In this document: positions 39,698-49,900 of the stretch, piece after piece
Position numbering within the stretch: the first letter of the stretch is position 1
How the letters are laid out: every line of letters begins with the position of its first letter
DNA from: Rhodoferax sp.
GTDB taxonomy: Bacteria > Pseudomonadota > Gammaproteobacteria > Burkholderiales > Burkholderiaceae_C
Length of the DNA stretch: 64,000 nucleotides
Direction: 5' to 3'
Assembly (NCBI RefSeq): GCF_012927445.1
Contig: NZ_JABBPD010000001.1
Coordinates: forward strand, 372,001-436,000
Translations under genes and position numbers: made by a program
The notes under the pieces: generated by a model
Told to the model about the DNA's origin: nothing
Databases searched by the model: none
The model's input: the letters and a program-made list of their open reading frames with translations, nothing else

Positions 39698-40453
39698 TCA
39701 GCTGCGGATTTTGTAGCCAATGTGAAGCAAGTACACGGCCACCGCACTAACGGCTGCCAGCGCCCCGCCCACCACACTCAAACTGAGCCACGGCGAAACA
39801 TCGCTCACGCCGAAAAAGCCGTAACGGAAACCGTCGATCATGTAGAAAAACGGGTTCAGGTGGCTGACGGTCTGCCAAAACGACGGCAAGGAATGGATCG
39901 AGTAAAACACGCCACTCAAAAAAGTCATCGGCATGACGACAAAATTCTGGAAAGCTGCCAACTGGTCAAACTTCTCGGCCCACAAGCCGGCGATCAGCCC
40001 CAAGGTGCCCATCAGCGCGGCACCCATCACGCCAAAGATCAGAATCCAGAGCGGGGCCACAAAACTGAGGTCGGTAAACAAGGCAGAAACGGCAAACACG
40101 CCCAAGCCGACGATCAGGCCCCGGATGACGGCCGCACCCACGTAGGCAACGAACCAGTTCATGTACGAGAGCGGCGTCAGCAGCAAGAACACCAGGTTGC
40201 CCATCACTTTGCTCATGATCAGTGACGATGAACTGTTGGCAAAGGCGTTTTGCAACAGGCTCATCATCGCCAGACCCGGCACCAGAAAAGCGGTGTAACT
40301 GACCTGGTCGTAAACCTTGACATGCGACTCCAGGGCGTGCCCGAAGATCAGCAGGTACAGCATGGCCGTCAGCACCGGACCCGCTACCGTCTGAAACGCC
40401 ACCTTCCAGAAGCGCAGCACTTCCTTGTACAACAGGGTTTGCCAGCCGGTCAT
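39698..40453 (-). CDS. ABC-2 type transporter permease (YadH-like)
   Basis: A 251-residue permease with six membrane segments. It starts with the GWQTLLYKEVLRFWK amphipathic helix, and FLSGVFYSIHSLPSFWQTVSHLNPF is the ABC-2 signature region. It overlaps the ATPase gene by 4 nt. The YadG/YadH type has no known substrate; the position downstream of mla genes hints at an envelope role. Confidence 0.9.
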   Translation of the reverse strand: MTGWQTLLYKEVLRFWKVAFQTVAGPVLTAMLYLLIFGHALESHVKVYDQVSYTAFLVPGLAMMSLLQNAFANSSSSLIMSKVMGNLVFLLLTPLSYMNWFVAYVGAAVIRGLIVGLGVFAVSALFTDLSFVAPLWILIFGVMGAALMGTLGLIAGLWAEKFDQLAAFQNFVVMPMTFLSGVFYSIHSLPSFWQTVSHLNPFFYMIDGFRYGFFGVSDVSPWLSLSVVGGALAAVSAVAVYLLHIGYKIRS

Positions 40454-41391
40454 GCGGATAGCCCCCCGGGCTGTTGATGACTTTTCTTCATCACATCCAG
40501 AAATACATCTTCCAGATCAGCCTTGCGGATCTCGACATCGTGTGCCACCAGCCCGGCCTCGCGGACAGCCGCCAGGTAGTGCTCAATTTCCAGGGCATCG
40601 TGCGCGGGGAACTGAACAATACGCCCGGTAATGCGGGCCTTGTCCGCCAGCAGCTTGGGGAGTTCGCTGTCAACTTTGAAACGCAGCACATTGCTGGAGG
40701 CGGCCTTGAGCAGCTCGCTGGTGTGGTCCAGCGCCACAATTTGCCCCGACTTGAGCATGGCAATCCGTCCGCACAGGGCTTCGGCCTCTTCCAGATAATG
40801 CGTGGTCAACAAGACCGTGCTGCCCTGCTTGTTGAGCTTGGCAATGAATTGCCACAGTGTCTGGCGCAATTCCACATCCACGCCCGCAGTCGGTTCATCC
40901 AGCACGATCACGGGGGGCTTGTGCACCAGCGCCTGCGCCACCAGGACTCGCCGCTTCATGCCGCCGGACAGTTGCCGCATATTGGCGCCCGCCTTGTCGG
41001 TCAGGCCCAGGCTGTCCAGCAACTCATCAATCCAGGCATCGTTGTTTTTCACGCCGAAGTAGCCGGACTGGAACCGCAGCGCTTCACGCACGTTGAAGAA
41101 GGGGTCAAACACCAGTTCCTGCGGCACCACACCCAAGCTGCGCCGTGCCTGGGCGTAATCAAGCTGGACGTCATGCCCCAGCACCGACACTTTGCCGGCA
41201 TTGGCGCGCGACAGGCCGGCCAGAATGCTGATCATGGTGGTCTTGCCGGCGCCATTGGGGCCCAGCAGACCGAAAAATTCCCCTTCCTCGATATCGAGGC
41301 TCACGCGATCAAGGGCGAGAAAAGTACTGCCTTTGGGTCCGCGCGGGGAAGGATAGGACTTGGAGACGGATTGAAAAGATATTGCGGACAT
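40450..41391 (-). CDS. ABC transporter ATP-binding protein (YadG-like)
   Basis: A 313-residue ATPase. Walker A GPNGAGKTT is at about 44-52, signature LSGGMKRRV, and Walker B PVIVLDEPTAGVD with H-loop TTHYLEEAE. The C-terminal extension is typical of ABC-2 exporters (about 225-313). It lies 9 nt after mlaB and overlaps the permease gene. Confidence 0.92.
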   Translation of the reverse strand: MSAISFQSVSKSYPSPRGPKGSTFLALDRVSLDIEEGEFFGLLGPNGAGKTTMISILAGLSRANAGKVSVLGHDVQLDYAQARRSLGVVPQELVFDPFFNVREALRFQSGYFGVKNNDAWIDELLDSLGLTDKAGANMRQLSGGMKRRVLVAQALVHKPPVIVLDEPTAGVDVELRQTLWQFIAKLNKQGSTVLLTTHYLEEAEALCGRIAMLKSGQIVALDHTSELLKAASSNVLRFKVDSELPKLLADKARITGRIVQFPAHDALEIEHYLAAVREAGLVAHDVEIRKADLEDVFLDVMKKSHQQPGGLSA

Positions 41392-41400
41392 GTGAGTCCG

Positions 41401-41688
41401 CTATTTTACGAGCGCGGGCGAAGCGGCTGGCAGTAGCTCAACAATCCCGTACAGCGTCGCCAGATCACCCAACCGGGCCGGCAAACCGCGAACGGAGAAA
41501 CGTTTGCCCTGGGCCAGGGTCTCGCGCCGCAGTTCCAGCAGCACCGCCAACGCCGCCGAATCAAATCGGCTCAAGCCCGTGGCGTCGACCACCACCTCTT
41601 GACCCGACAGGGCGCGCAAACCCTGAACCAGCATGCGCAGGCAGGCGGTGGCTTGGGTTTGCGTCAACTCTTTTGGCAGTACCAGCAC
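41401..41688 (-). CDS. mlaB: STAS-domain protein MlaB
   Basis: A 95-residue STAS domain (anti-sigma antagonist fold). VVVDATGLSRFDSAALAVLLELRR holds the conserved D-S core; the Ser or Thr of this core supports MlaFEDB activity. It lies 2 nt after mlaC. Confidence 0.88.
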   Translation of the reverse strand: MLVLPKELTQTQATACLRMLVQGLRALSGQEVVVDATGLSRFDSAALAVLLELRRETLAQGKRFSVRGLPARLGDLATLYGIVELLPAASPALVK

Positions 41689-41690
41689 AG

Positions 41691-42329
41691 TTAGCCTTTT
41701 TTGGCGTTGGCTTTGTTGCGATCGGCCAGGGTCGTGATCAAGCCGTTGAGGCCTTTGGCATTGATTTCCTGCGAAAACTGGCTGCGATAGGTTTCCATCA
41801 GCCAGACGCCCAACACGTTCAGATTGTAAATTTTCCAGCCGGCGCCTTCACCGGGCGTTTTTTCCAGCTTGTAGTCCAGTTGGATGGGGTCGCCCCGGCC
41901 TTTGACCTCGGTCCGAACCACCACATCTTTGTCTTCCGCCGATGCCCGCATGGGCTTGACGAAAATGGTCTGGTCACTGACCTGGGACAAGGCGCCCGCA
42001 TAGGTGCGCACCAACAAGGTCTTGAATTCTTCCTGCAAGCGTTTTTGCTGCTCCGGGGTGGCCTGCCGCCAGGCGGGACCGACGGCCGAGGCGGTCATGC
42101 GCTGAAAATTCACGTTCGGCATGATCTTGGCGTCCACCAGCGAAACGATCCGGGACACGTCGCCAGCCTGAATGGCTTTATCGGACTTGATGTTGTCCAG
42201 CACATCGGTGGACAGGCGTTTGATCAACGCGTCTGCCGCTTCGTCGGCAGCACTGACCGGCAGCGCCAACAGCGTGGAGGCACTCACAACCAGCAGGGCA
42301 CACAAATGACTAAAAAAACGACGTTTCAT
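41691..42329 (-). CDS. mlaC: Phospholipid-binding periplasmic protein MlaC
   Basis: Carries phospholipid between MlaA at the outer membrane and MlaFEDB at the inner membrane. It has 212 residues with a signal peptide (about 1-27, ending VSAADEA). The fold region includes DAKIMPNVNFQRMTASAVGPAWRQATPEQQKRLQEEF and ends YRSQFSQEI. The start overlaps the mlaA stop by 4 nt. Confidence 0.93.
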   Translation of the reverse strand: MKRRFFSHLCALLVVSASTLLALPVSAADEAADALIKRLSTDVLDNIKSDKAIQAGDVSRIVSLVDAKIMPNVNFQRMTASAVGPAWRQATPEQQKRLQEEFKTLLVRTYAGALSQVSDQTIFVKPMRASAEDKDVVVRTEVKGRGDPIQLDYKLEKTPGEGAGWKIYNLNVLGVWLMETYRSQFSQEINAKGLNGLITTLADRNKANAKKG

Positions 42330-43195
42330 GGTTTGACTTTCTCATCGCCGGGAAGCCCGGCATTACTTAACGTTTCGGTTAGCGCGTTCGTTGGCGTTTC
42401 AGAACGTAACGCTTCCCGCGACGGCGTCAACTCGGGCTGCGCAGGGAAAATTCCCCCGGTATCGTCGTCGGGTGGATTGCCATCATAAATTGCGCTACGG
42501 CGGCGCTGAAGATAGGCGTCACGGACAAACGTGTATTTATCCAACGCGACTTCATCCAGCATCGCGGAGGCTTTTAACAAATTGGCCCGGTCGTCAACCA
42601 GTCGCATCGCGATCAAGGTGTTGCGCGTCGGAATATGCTCAATGTAGCCCACGATATCACCTTGGAAATCCACGGGCAGTGCCACCGTATCGCGCAGGGT
42701 TGAAGACCCCAGCAAGGGCAAGACGAGATAAGGGCCAGGCGCCACCCCCCAATATCCGAGGGTGTGACCAAAATCTTTGGTGTGTTTCTCGATATTCATC
42801 TCGGTGGCCACGTCAAGCACGCCTCCCAAACCAATGAAAGTGTTGACACCAAAGCGAACCGCACTGTCCGCTGCAGCCTCCCCTTTGAACTGCAAGGCGT
42901 TGTTCACAAATGACCAGGCATCCTGCAAGTTAGCAAAAAAATTGTTCACCCCGCGACGAATCAGTGACGGAACGACATCCTGATAAGCCGTCGCAACGGG
43001 TTTGAGCACCGCCCGATCGACCGCATCATTGAGTTGATAGACCCCCCGATTGAACGGTTCAAGCGGATCACGCGGATTGGCATTGGGGCCGGTGGCACAA
43101 CCTGACAGCAGCGCCAAAACGATGAGAGCGCTGCTCCCCAGGACGCCCCGGAGCGTCTTGTGAGTGACAAGAGACTTGTTTAAATTCATCATCAT
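42326..43195 (-). CDS. mlaA: Outer-membrane lipoprotein MlaA (VacJ)
   Basis: A 289-residue lipoprotein. The signal peptide ends with lipobox LLSGC (Cys about 33). DPLEPFNRGVYQLND, INNFFANLQDAWSFVN and DFGHTLGYWGVAPGPYLVLPLLG are the VacJ hallmarks. It removes phospholipid from the outer leaflet. The mlaA gene is inside the mla operon here; in E. coli it is elsewhere. A C-terminal Pro/Glu-rich tail extends past the family core. Confidence 0.95.
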   Translation of the reverse strand: MMMNLNKSLVTHKTLRGVLGSSALIVLALLSGCATGPNANPRDPLEPFNRGVYQLNDAVDRAVLKPVATAYQDVVPSLIRRGVNNFFANLQDAWSFVNNALQFKGEAAADSAVRFGVNTFIGLGGVLDVATEMNIEKHTKDFGHTLGYWGVAPGPYLVLPLLGSSTLRDTVALPVDFQGDIVGYIEHIPTRNTLIAMRLVDDRANLLKASAMLDEVALDKYTFVRDAYLQRRRSAIYDGNPPDDDTGGIFPAQPELTPSREALRSETPTNALTETLSNAGLPGDEKVKP

Positions 43196-43683
43196 TTTTT
43201 GGTTTTACTATCGTCCGGACTGTTTCCCTCAGCGGCTTTGCTGTACAAAAACTGGCTGATCAGGCTTTCCAGCACCATGGCCGACTGGGTGCTGGTGATG
43301 GTGTCGCCTTCCACCAGCGTCTTCTCCTCGGCACCGGGTTCAATGCCCAGGTATTGCTCACCCAACAAGCCACTGGTCAAAATTTTCAGCGAACTGTCTT
43401 TCGGGAAAGAATAACGGCTTTCCATGGCCAGCGTCACGCGAGCCTGAAAGGACTTGTCATCAAACACGATATTTTCAACCCGGCCAACCACAACGCCGGC
43501 ACTGCGAACCGCCGCTTTAGGCTTGAGTCCGCCAACATTGTCAAACTTAGCATTCAACGAATAGTTTTTCTGGAAACTCAAACTCAACAAATTGGCTGAC
43601 TGCAGGGCCAAAAACAGGATCGCGACCGCCCCAATCAGCACAAACAGGCCAACCCACACATCATTCTTCGAGCGCTGCATCAA
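43192..43683 (-). CDS. mlaD: MCE-domain protein MlaD
   Basis: A 163-residue inner-membrane-anchored MCE protein. The N-terminal membrane helix is at about 9-29 (VWVGLFVLIGAVAILFLALQ), and the MCE domain at about 38-118 (FDNVGGLKPKAAVRSAGVVVGRVENI, GLLGEQYLGIEPG). A C-terminal helix follows. It forms the periplasmic hexamer ring of MlaFEDB. The mlaA start overlaps its stop. Confidence 0.95.
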   Translation of the reverse strand: MMQRSKNDVWVGLFVLIGAVAILFLALQSANLLSLSFQKNYSLNAKFDNVGGLKPKAAVRSAGVVVGRVENIVFDDKSFQARVTLAMESRYSFPKDSSLKILTSGLLGEQYLGIEPGAEEKTLVEGDTITSTQSAMVLESLISQFLYSKAAEGNSPDDSKTKK

Positions 43684-43759
43684 ACTTCCTTCTAAACAGT
43701 TGGGGACAGAGCTCGTTCGCTTCGCGTAACGGCGGACTGCCCCACAAAATTTCGATTAA
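43684..43759. other. mlaE-mlaD gap with a TTGGGGACAGA motif
   Basis: The only sizeable gap in the mla cluster (76 nt). It contains GTTGGGGACAGAGCTC near 43699-43714. This motif recurs at the gltB-gltD gap and, in variant form, beside the RAYT transposase. No gene or terminator is evident. Confidence 0.4.
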
Positions 43760-44542
43760 TTAAATAGTAAACATCATGGCCGTCAGGATGAAATCCAGAC
43801 CAAGAACCGACAGAGACGCGACCACCACCGTTCGGGTGGTCGCACTGGCCACACCTTCGGGCGTGGGTTGCGCTTTGAAACCCTGTAACAGCGCGATAAA
43901 AGTCACGGCAAAACCGAACACAATACTTTTGAGAACGCCGTTGCCCAAGTCTTGCCAAACATCGACGCCCTCCTGGATCTGGCTCCAGAACGACCCACCA
44001 TCGACGCCGATCATAAGCACGCCCACCACCCAGCCGCCGGTGATGCCCATGGCGCTGAAGACGGCGGCCAGCAGCGGCATCGTGATGACGCCGGCCCAAA
44101 ACCGGGGGGCCAGAATGCGCAGCACCGGGTCAACCGCCATCATTTCCATGACGCTGATCTGCTCGCCAGCCTTCATCAGACCAATTTCAGCCGTCAGCGA
44201 GGTGCCGGCCCGACCGGCAAACAGCAGCGCTGTCACCACCGGCCCCAACTCCCGGACCAGCGTGAGCGTCACCAGCAGACCCAAGGCGGAGGATGAACCA
44301 TAACGCTGCAAAGTGTAGTAACCCTGCAAGCCAAAAACAAAGCCAACGAACAGGCCGGACACCCCGATGATGGCCAGCGAGTAGTTGCCCAAGAAATGAA
44401 TCTGGTCGCGAATCAGGCCGAAGCGCTTCAAGCTGCCGCCCAGCGTGGACAACAGACGGATGAACAGGCGGGCCCCCTGCCCCAAGTCCGCCAATTGGCG
44501 GCGCACGGAAAACCCGATATCGCCTGGTTTGTACCAACTCAT
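43760..44542 (-). CDS. mlaE: MlaE permease
   Basis: Inner-membrane permease of the MlaFEDB phospholipid importer. It has 260 residues and about five or six membrane segments. ELGPVVTALLFAGRAGTSLTAEIGLMKAGEQISVMEMMAVDPV is the MlaE family core. The start overlaps mlaF by 4 nt. Confidence 0.96.
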   Translation of the reverse strand: MSWYKPGDIGFSVRRQLADLGQGARLFIRLLSTLGGSLKRFGLIRDQIHFLGNYSLAIIGVSGLFVGFVFGLQGYYTLQRYGSSSALGLLVTLTLVRELGPVVTALLFAGRAGTSLTAEIGLMKAGEQISVMEMMAVDPVLRILAPRFWAGVITMPLLAAVFSAMGITGGWVVGVLMIGVDGGSFWSQIQEGVDVWQDLGNGVLKSIVFGFAVTFIALLQGFKAQPTPEGVASATTRTVVVASLSVLGLDFILTAMMFTI

Positions 44543-45357
44543 CGCACCACTCCCAAACCAAAATCTTCATCAATCGAGGGGCCCGGATAATGGAAATGCA
44601 CCGGCCCATCCGACAGCGCATTCACATACTGGTACACCAGCGGATCGGTACTTTGCCGCACTTCTTCAGGCGTGCCTTGGGTTGCGATCTTCCCATTGGC
44701 CAGAATGATCACATGGTCGGAGATCGCAAAGGTCTGCTCCAGTTCATGCGAGACAAAAACGCTGGTCAGTCCCATGGAATCATTCAACTGGCGGATCAAG
44801 CGCGCTGCCGTGGCGAGAGAAATCGGATCCAGCCCGGAAAACGGCTCGTCATACATCACCAATTCAGGGTCCAATGCAATGGCACGCGCCAAGGCAATAC
44901 GGCGTGCCATGCCACCCGAGACTTCACTGGGCATCAAGTCACGCGCGCCGCGCAAGCCGACCGCATTGAGCTTCATCAGCACGATGTCGCGAATCAGGGC
45001 GTCGGGCAAATCGGTGTGTTCGCGCAGCGGAAACGCCACATTCTCAAACACCGACAAGTCGGCAAACAAGGCACCAAACTGGAACAGCATGCCCATGCGG
45101 CGACGTGCGGCATAGAGCTGCGTCTGGTCCATCGGGGTGACATCCTGACCATCAAACAGCAATTCACCGGACTGCGCCCGATTCTGTCCGCCAATCAAAC
45201 GCAAAATGGTGGTCTTGCCGCCACCGGAAGCGCCCATGAGTGCCGTGACCTTGCCACGCGGCACGGACAAAGAAATGTCGTCCAGGATGACCCGATCACC
45301 ATAACCAAAGGTGAGATTGCGCAGTTCGACAAGAGATTCTGAAGTGGAGGTGGCCAT
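44539..45357 (-). CDS. mlaF: MlaF ATPase
   Basis: Cytoplasmic ATPase of MlaFEDB. It has 272 residues. Walker A GASGGGKTT is at about 38-46, signature VSGGMARRIALARA, and Walker B ELVMYDEPFSGLDP. The C-terminal handshake tail (VHFHYPGPSIDEDFGLGVVR) reaches the neighbouring subunit. It is first in the mla cluster, which reads mlaF-E-D-A-C-B on the minus strand. Confidence 0.96.
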   Translation of the reverse strand: MATSTSESLVELRNLTFGYGDRVILDDISLSVPRGKVTALMGASGGGKTTILRLIGGQNRAQSGELLFDGQDVTPMDQTQLYAARRRMGMLFQFGALFADLSVFENVAFPLREHTDLPDALIRDIVLMKLNAVGLRGARDLMPSEVSGGMARRIALARAIALDPELVMYDEPFSGLDPISLATAARLIRQLNDSMGLTSVFVSHELEQTFAISDHVIILANGKIATQGTPEEVRQSTDPLVYQYVNALSDGPVHFHYPGPSIDEDFGLGVVR

Positions 45358-45360
45358 ATT

Positions 45361-45387
45361 AAAAGAAAGGCCGGGTGATTCCCGGCC
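45361..45387 (-). terminator. Terminator of gltBD
   Basis: On the minus strand GGCCGGG / CCCGGCC with a 5-nt loop is followed by TTTCTTTT. It lies about 50 nt after the gltD stop and ends right at the mlaF start. Confidence 0.7.
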
Positions 45388-45434
45388 CTTGGATCATAAG
45401 GGATTGCCCTAATAGCGAAGGCTATCCCGGCGAA

Positions 45435-46901
45435 TTAACGCGGCAGGTCGCTGAATCCCATCAGGAATTCATCCACTGAGCGCGCGGCCTGACGGCCTTC
45501 GCGAATCGCCCACACCACCAGGCTCTGGCCGCGGCGGATGTCGCCAGCGGCAAACACCTTGGCCACATTGGTGGCATAGCCGCCGGTGAATTCGGTCGTC
45601 GCTTTGGCATTGCCACGGCCATCTTTGTCGACACCGAAGGCCTCCAGCACGGTGGCGACCGGATTGACAAAACCCATGGCCAGCAACACCAAGTCAGCGG
45701 GGTAGGTTTTCTCGGTACCGGGAATCTCGACCATCTTGCCGTCTTTGAACTCGATGTGCACGGTTTTCAGACCGGTGAGCTTGCCTTTTTCGCCAATGAA
45801 CTCCTTGGTGGAGATGGCGAACTCGCGCGAACAACCCTCGTCATGGCTGGAGCTGGTGCGCAGCTTGAGCGGCCAGTTGGGCCAGGTCATGGGGCGGTTT
45901 TCTTCCACCGGAGGCTGCGGCATCACTTCAAACTGGGTGACACTGACCGCGCCGTGGCGGTTGCTGGTGCCGACGCAATCCGAGCCGGTGTCGCCACCGC
46001 CAATGACGATGACGTGCTTGCCGGAAGCAACCAACTGGCCTTTGAGCTTGTCGCCGGCATTGACCTTGTTCTGCTGCGGCAGGAACTCCATAGCGAAATA
46101 AACGCCTTCCAGATCGCGGCCGGGCACCGGCAAATCGCGCGACTGCTCGGAACCGCCAGTCAGCAACACGGCGTCAAAGTCTTTTTGCAACTGGGCCGCC
46201 GAAATGGTTTCCTTGGCCCAATTGGTGACCTTGCTGCCCTTGGGCAGCTCGCCGACCAGCACGCTGGTACGGATGGTGACGCCTTCTTTTTGCAGCTGTT
46301 CAACCCGGCGGTCGATGTGCGACTTTTCCATCTTGAAGTCGGGAATGCCGTAACGCAGCAAACCACCGACCCGGTCGTTCTTCTCGAACAGGGTGACATC
46401 GTGGCCGACGCGGGCCAATTGCTGCGCCGCCGCCATACCGGCCGGGCCGGAGCCCACCACGGCAACCTTTTTACCGGTCTTGTGTTTGGCCACCTGCGGC
46501 TTCACCCAGCCTTCGGCCCAGGCGCGGTCGATGATGGCGTGCTCGATGGACTTGATGCCCACCGCCTCGTCGTTCACATTGAGCACGCAAGCCGCCTCGC
46601 ACGGTGCCGGGCAGATGCGGCCGGTGAACTCGGGGAAGTTGTTGGTGCTGTGCAGCACGTCAATCGCGTTTTTCCAGTCGCCCCGGTACACCAGGTCGTT
46701 GAAATCCGGAATGATGTTGTTGACCGGGCAGCCGTTGTTGCAAAACGGGGTGCCGCAATCCATGCAACGCGCCGCCTGCACCTTGGCCTTCGCGTCGTCC
46801 AGGCCGACCACAAATTCTTTGTAATTCTTTAAACGCTCGGCGACGGGTTTGTAACCCTCTTCGACGCGCTCAAACTCCATGAAGCCAGTGACTTTTCCCA
46901 T
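45435..46901 (-). CDS. gltD: Glutamate synthase small subunit GltD
   Basis: FAD/NADPH subunit of GOGAT. The ATG at 46901 ([20 protein letters not shown]) has AAAGGAG upstream and gives 488 residues. An N-terminal Fe-S domain carries [15 protein letters not shown] and [12 protein letters not shown]-binding [17 protein letters not shown] and NADPH-binding [11 protein letters not shown] dinucleotide motifs follow. It lies 68 nt after gltB, with a hairpin between them. Confidence 0.97.
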   Translation of the reverse strand: MGKVTGFMEFERVEEGYKPVAERLKNYKEFVVGLDDAKAKVQAARCMDCGTPFCNNGCPVNNIIPDFNDLVYRGDWKNAIDVLHSTNNFPEFTGRICPAPCEAACVLNVNDEAVGIKSIEHAIIDRAWAEGWVKPQVAKHKTGKKVAVVGSGPAGMAAAQQLARVGHDVTLFEKNDRVGGLLRYGIPDFKMEKSHIDRRVEQLQKEGVTIRTSVLVGELPKGSKVTNWAKETISAAQLQKDFDAVLLTGGSEQSRDLPVPGRDLEGVYFAMEFLPQQNKVNAGDKLKGQLVASGKHVIVIGGGDTGSDCVGTSNRHGAVSVTQFEVMPQPPVEENRPMTWPNWPLKLRTSSSHDEGCSREFAISTKEFIGEKGKLTGLKTVHIEFKDGKMVEIPGTEKTYPADLVLLAMGFVNPVATVLEAFGVDKDGRGNAKATTEFTGGYATNVAKVFAAGDIRRGQSLVVWAIREGRQAARSVDEFLMGFSDLPR

Positions 46902-46904
46902 ATC

Positions 46905-46945
46905 TACTCCTTTGGGGGACAGACCTTTGGCCTCTGTCCCCAACA
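46905..46945 (-). promoter_or_regulatory. Intercistronic hairpin between gltB and gltD
   Basis: A perfect 9-bp inverted repeat GGGGACAGA (46915-46923) / TCTGTCCCC (46933-46941) with a 9-nt loop lies directly upstream of the gltD ribosome site. There is no T-run, so it is more likely an mRNA stability or expression-ratio element, or a relic repeat, than a terminator. Confidence 0.5.
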
Positions 46946-46969
46946 CTTTAAGTTTGAAGAGTTCGCGCT

Positions 46970-49900
46970 TTACTTAGCGGGGACTGCTTCTTTTTTTGTA
47001 GCTACTTGCGCACGGCTGGTAAGGGCTAGCGCTTCTTTTGACAAGACCCCACGGCCACGCGCATGAATCTCACCCAGGGCACGCTTGTATTCGTTCGGGA
47101 ACACCTTGACGAATTTCAAGCGGGAGACATCCCAGGTATCGAGCAATTCACGGGCCCGTTTGCTGCCGGTCCAGCGGTTATGGTCTTCCAGCAACTTCTT
47201 CAGCTGTGCTTCATCGCTTTGGCCACGATGCCAGAGGCTGGCATCGATGCTGGCTTGCTGCTCGGCTGCCGTCAGCACTTTTTCCATGGACACCATGGCG
47301 GTGTTGCAGCGTTTGGCAAACTGGCCGTCTTCGTCATAGACATAGGCAATGCCGCCGCTCATGCCGGCCGCAAAATTGCGCCCGGTTTTGCCGAGCACCG
47401 CCACGGTGCCACCGGTCATGTACTCGCAACCGTGGTCACCGGTACCTTCCACCACCGTGGTGGCACCGGACAGGCGCACCGCAAAGCGCTCGCCGCCGAC
47501 GCCACTGAAGAAGGCTTCACCCGCCGTCGCACCGTACATCACCGTGTTGCCGACGATGGTGTTGCGGATTGCCTCACCGCGGAAGTCAATACTGGGGCGC
47601 ACCACAATCCGGCCGCCCGAAAGGCCCTTGCCGGTGTAGTCGTTGGCATCGCCAATCAGGTACATGGTGATGCCCTTGGCCAGGAAGGCGCCAAAGGACT
47701 GACCGCCCGTGCCTTCGAGCTGGATGCGGATGGTGTCATCCGGCAATCCTTCAGGATGCACCTTGGTCAGCGCGCCGGAGAGCATGGCGCCGACCGAGCG
47801 GTTCACATTGCGGGTCATTTCCATGAACTGCACTTTTTCGCCCTTGTCGATGGCAGCACGGCTCTTGGCGATCAGCACATTGTCGAGCGATTTTTCCAAG
47901 CCGTGGTCTTGTTCCAGGGTCTGGAAACGGGGCACGTCGGCGGGCACATTCGGCATCGCAAACAGGCGGCTGAAATCCAGGCCGCTGGCCTTCCAGTGTT
48001 CGATCCCCTGGCGCATGTCGAGCAAGTCAGCGCGGCCGATCAGGTCGTCAAACTTGCGGATGCCGAGCTGGGCCATGATCTGGCGCACTTCTTCGGCAAT
48101 GAAGAAGAAGTAGTTCACCACATGCTCCGGCTTGCCAGAGAACTTCTTGCGCAACGTGGGGTCTTGCGTCGCCACACCGACCGGACAGGTGTTGAGGTGG
48201 CATTTGCGCATCATGATGCAGCCTTCCACCACCAGCGGTGCCGTGGCGAAGCCGAATTCATCCGCACCCAGCAACGCGCCAATGGCGACGTCGCGGCCGG
48301 TCTTCATCTGGCCGTCGGCCTGCACGCGGATGCGGCTGCGCAGGCGATTGAGCACCAGCGTTTGCTGGGTTTCAGCCAGACCGATTTCCCACGGGCTGCC
48401 GCAATGCTTGATGGACGACCAGGGCGAGGCGCCCGTGCCGCCGTCGTGCCCGGCGATGACCACATGGTCGGCCTTGCACTTGGCCACGCCGGCGGCGATG
48501 GTACCGACGCCGATCTCTGCGACCAGCTTGACGCTGATGCCGGCATGCGGTGCCACGTTTTTCAGATCGTGAATCAACTGTGCCAGATCTTCAATCGAGT
48601 AAATATCGTGATGCGGTGGCGGCGAAATCAGGCCGACGCCGGGCACGGAATGACGCAGGCGACCGATGTACTCGGACACCTTGCCACCGGGCAGCTGGCC
48701 GCCCTCACCGGGCTTGGCGCCCTGGGCCATCTTGATCTGAATCTGGTCGGCACTGCTCAGGTACTCGGCGGTGACGCCAAAGCGGCCCGATGCCACCTGC
48801 TTGATGCGCGAACGCAGCGAGTCGGTCGGGTTGAGCGGGATGTCCACCTCCACCACATCGTGGCCGATGATGTCGGCCATCGTCTGGCCTTGCTTGATCG
48901 GGATGCCCTTGAGCTCATTGCGGTAACGCGCCGGGTCTTCGCCACCCTCACCGGTGTTGCTCTTGCCGCCAATGCGGTTCATGGCCACGGCCAGCGTGGC
49001 GTGCGCTTCGGTCGAAATCGAACCCAACGACATGGCGCCGGTGGCGAATCGCTTGACGATTTCTTTCGCCGACTCGACTTCTTCCACCGGAATCGCCTTG
49101 GCCGGATCAATCTTGAATTCAAACAGGCCGCGCAAGGTCATGTGGCGCTTGCTTTGGTCGTTGATCAGCTGGGCGTACTCCTTGTACGTGTTCCAGTTGT
49201 TGGAGCGGGTGCTGTGCTGCAGCTTGGCAATGGCGTCGGGCGACCACATGTGCTCTTCGCCGCGCGCGCGCCAGGCGTATTCGCCACCGGCGTCCAGCAT
49301 GTTGGCCAGCACCGGATCGTCGCTGAAGGCGGCCTTGTGCATGCGGATGGCTTCTTCGGCAATCTCGAACACGCCGATGCCTTCGACCCGGCTGGGGGTA
49401 CCGGCAAAGTATTTGGCAATGGTGTTGCTGTTCAAACCAATCGCTTCAAACAGCTGGGCGCCGCAGTAGCTCATGTAGGTGGACACGCCCATTTTGGACA
49501 TGATCTTGGACAGACCCTTGCCTACGGCCTTGACGTAGTTGTAGATCGCCTTGTCGGCGCTCAGGTCGCCCGGCAGATCCTTATGGATGCTGGCCAGCGT
49601 TTCCATCGCCAGGTAGGGGTGAACGGCTTCGGCACCGTAGCCCGCCAGCACGCCAAAGTGATGCACCTCGCGCGCCGTGCCCGTTTCCACCACCAGGCCG
49701 GCACTGGTGCGCAGGCCCGCGCCCACCAGATGCTGGTGGATGGCGCTCAGCGCCAGCAGCGCCGGAATCGCCACTTGCGTGGCGCTCACACCTCGGTCGC
49801 TGATGATCAGAATATTTTTACCGCCTTGGATGGCGTCTACCGCTTCGGCACAGAGTGAGGCCAGCTTGGCTTCCACCCCCTCGCGGCCCCAGACCAGCGG

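Noticed and set aside
43692..44099. A frame overlapping mlaE on the same strand in another phase
   Set aside because: mlaE is complete in its own phase, and the alternate translation is Arg/His/Gly-rich noise.
45406..45434. Palindromic-looking ATAGCGAAGGCTAT near the gltD stop
   Set aside because: It has the arms in the opposite order to the GCTAY-N7-RTAGC module and a different spacing, so I did not count it as a family member.
47063..49858. A 931-codon open frame antisense to gltB
   Set aside because: It mirrors gltB codons over its whole length, has no family-like motifs and no ribosome site. Long antisense frames are expected opposite GC-rich genes.
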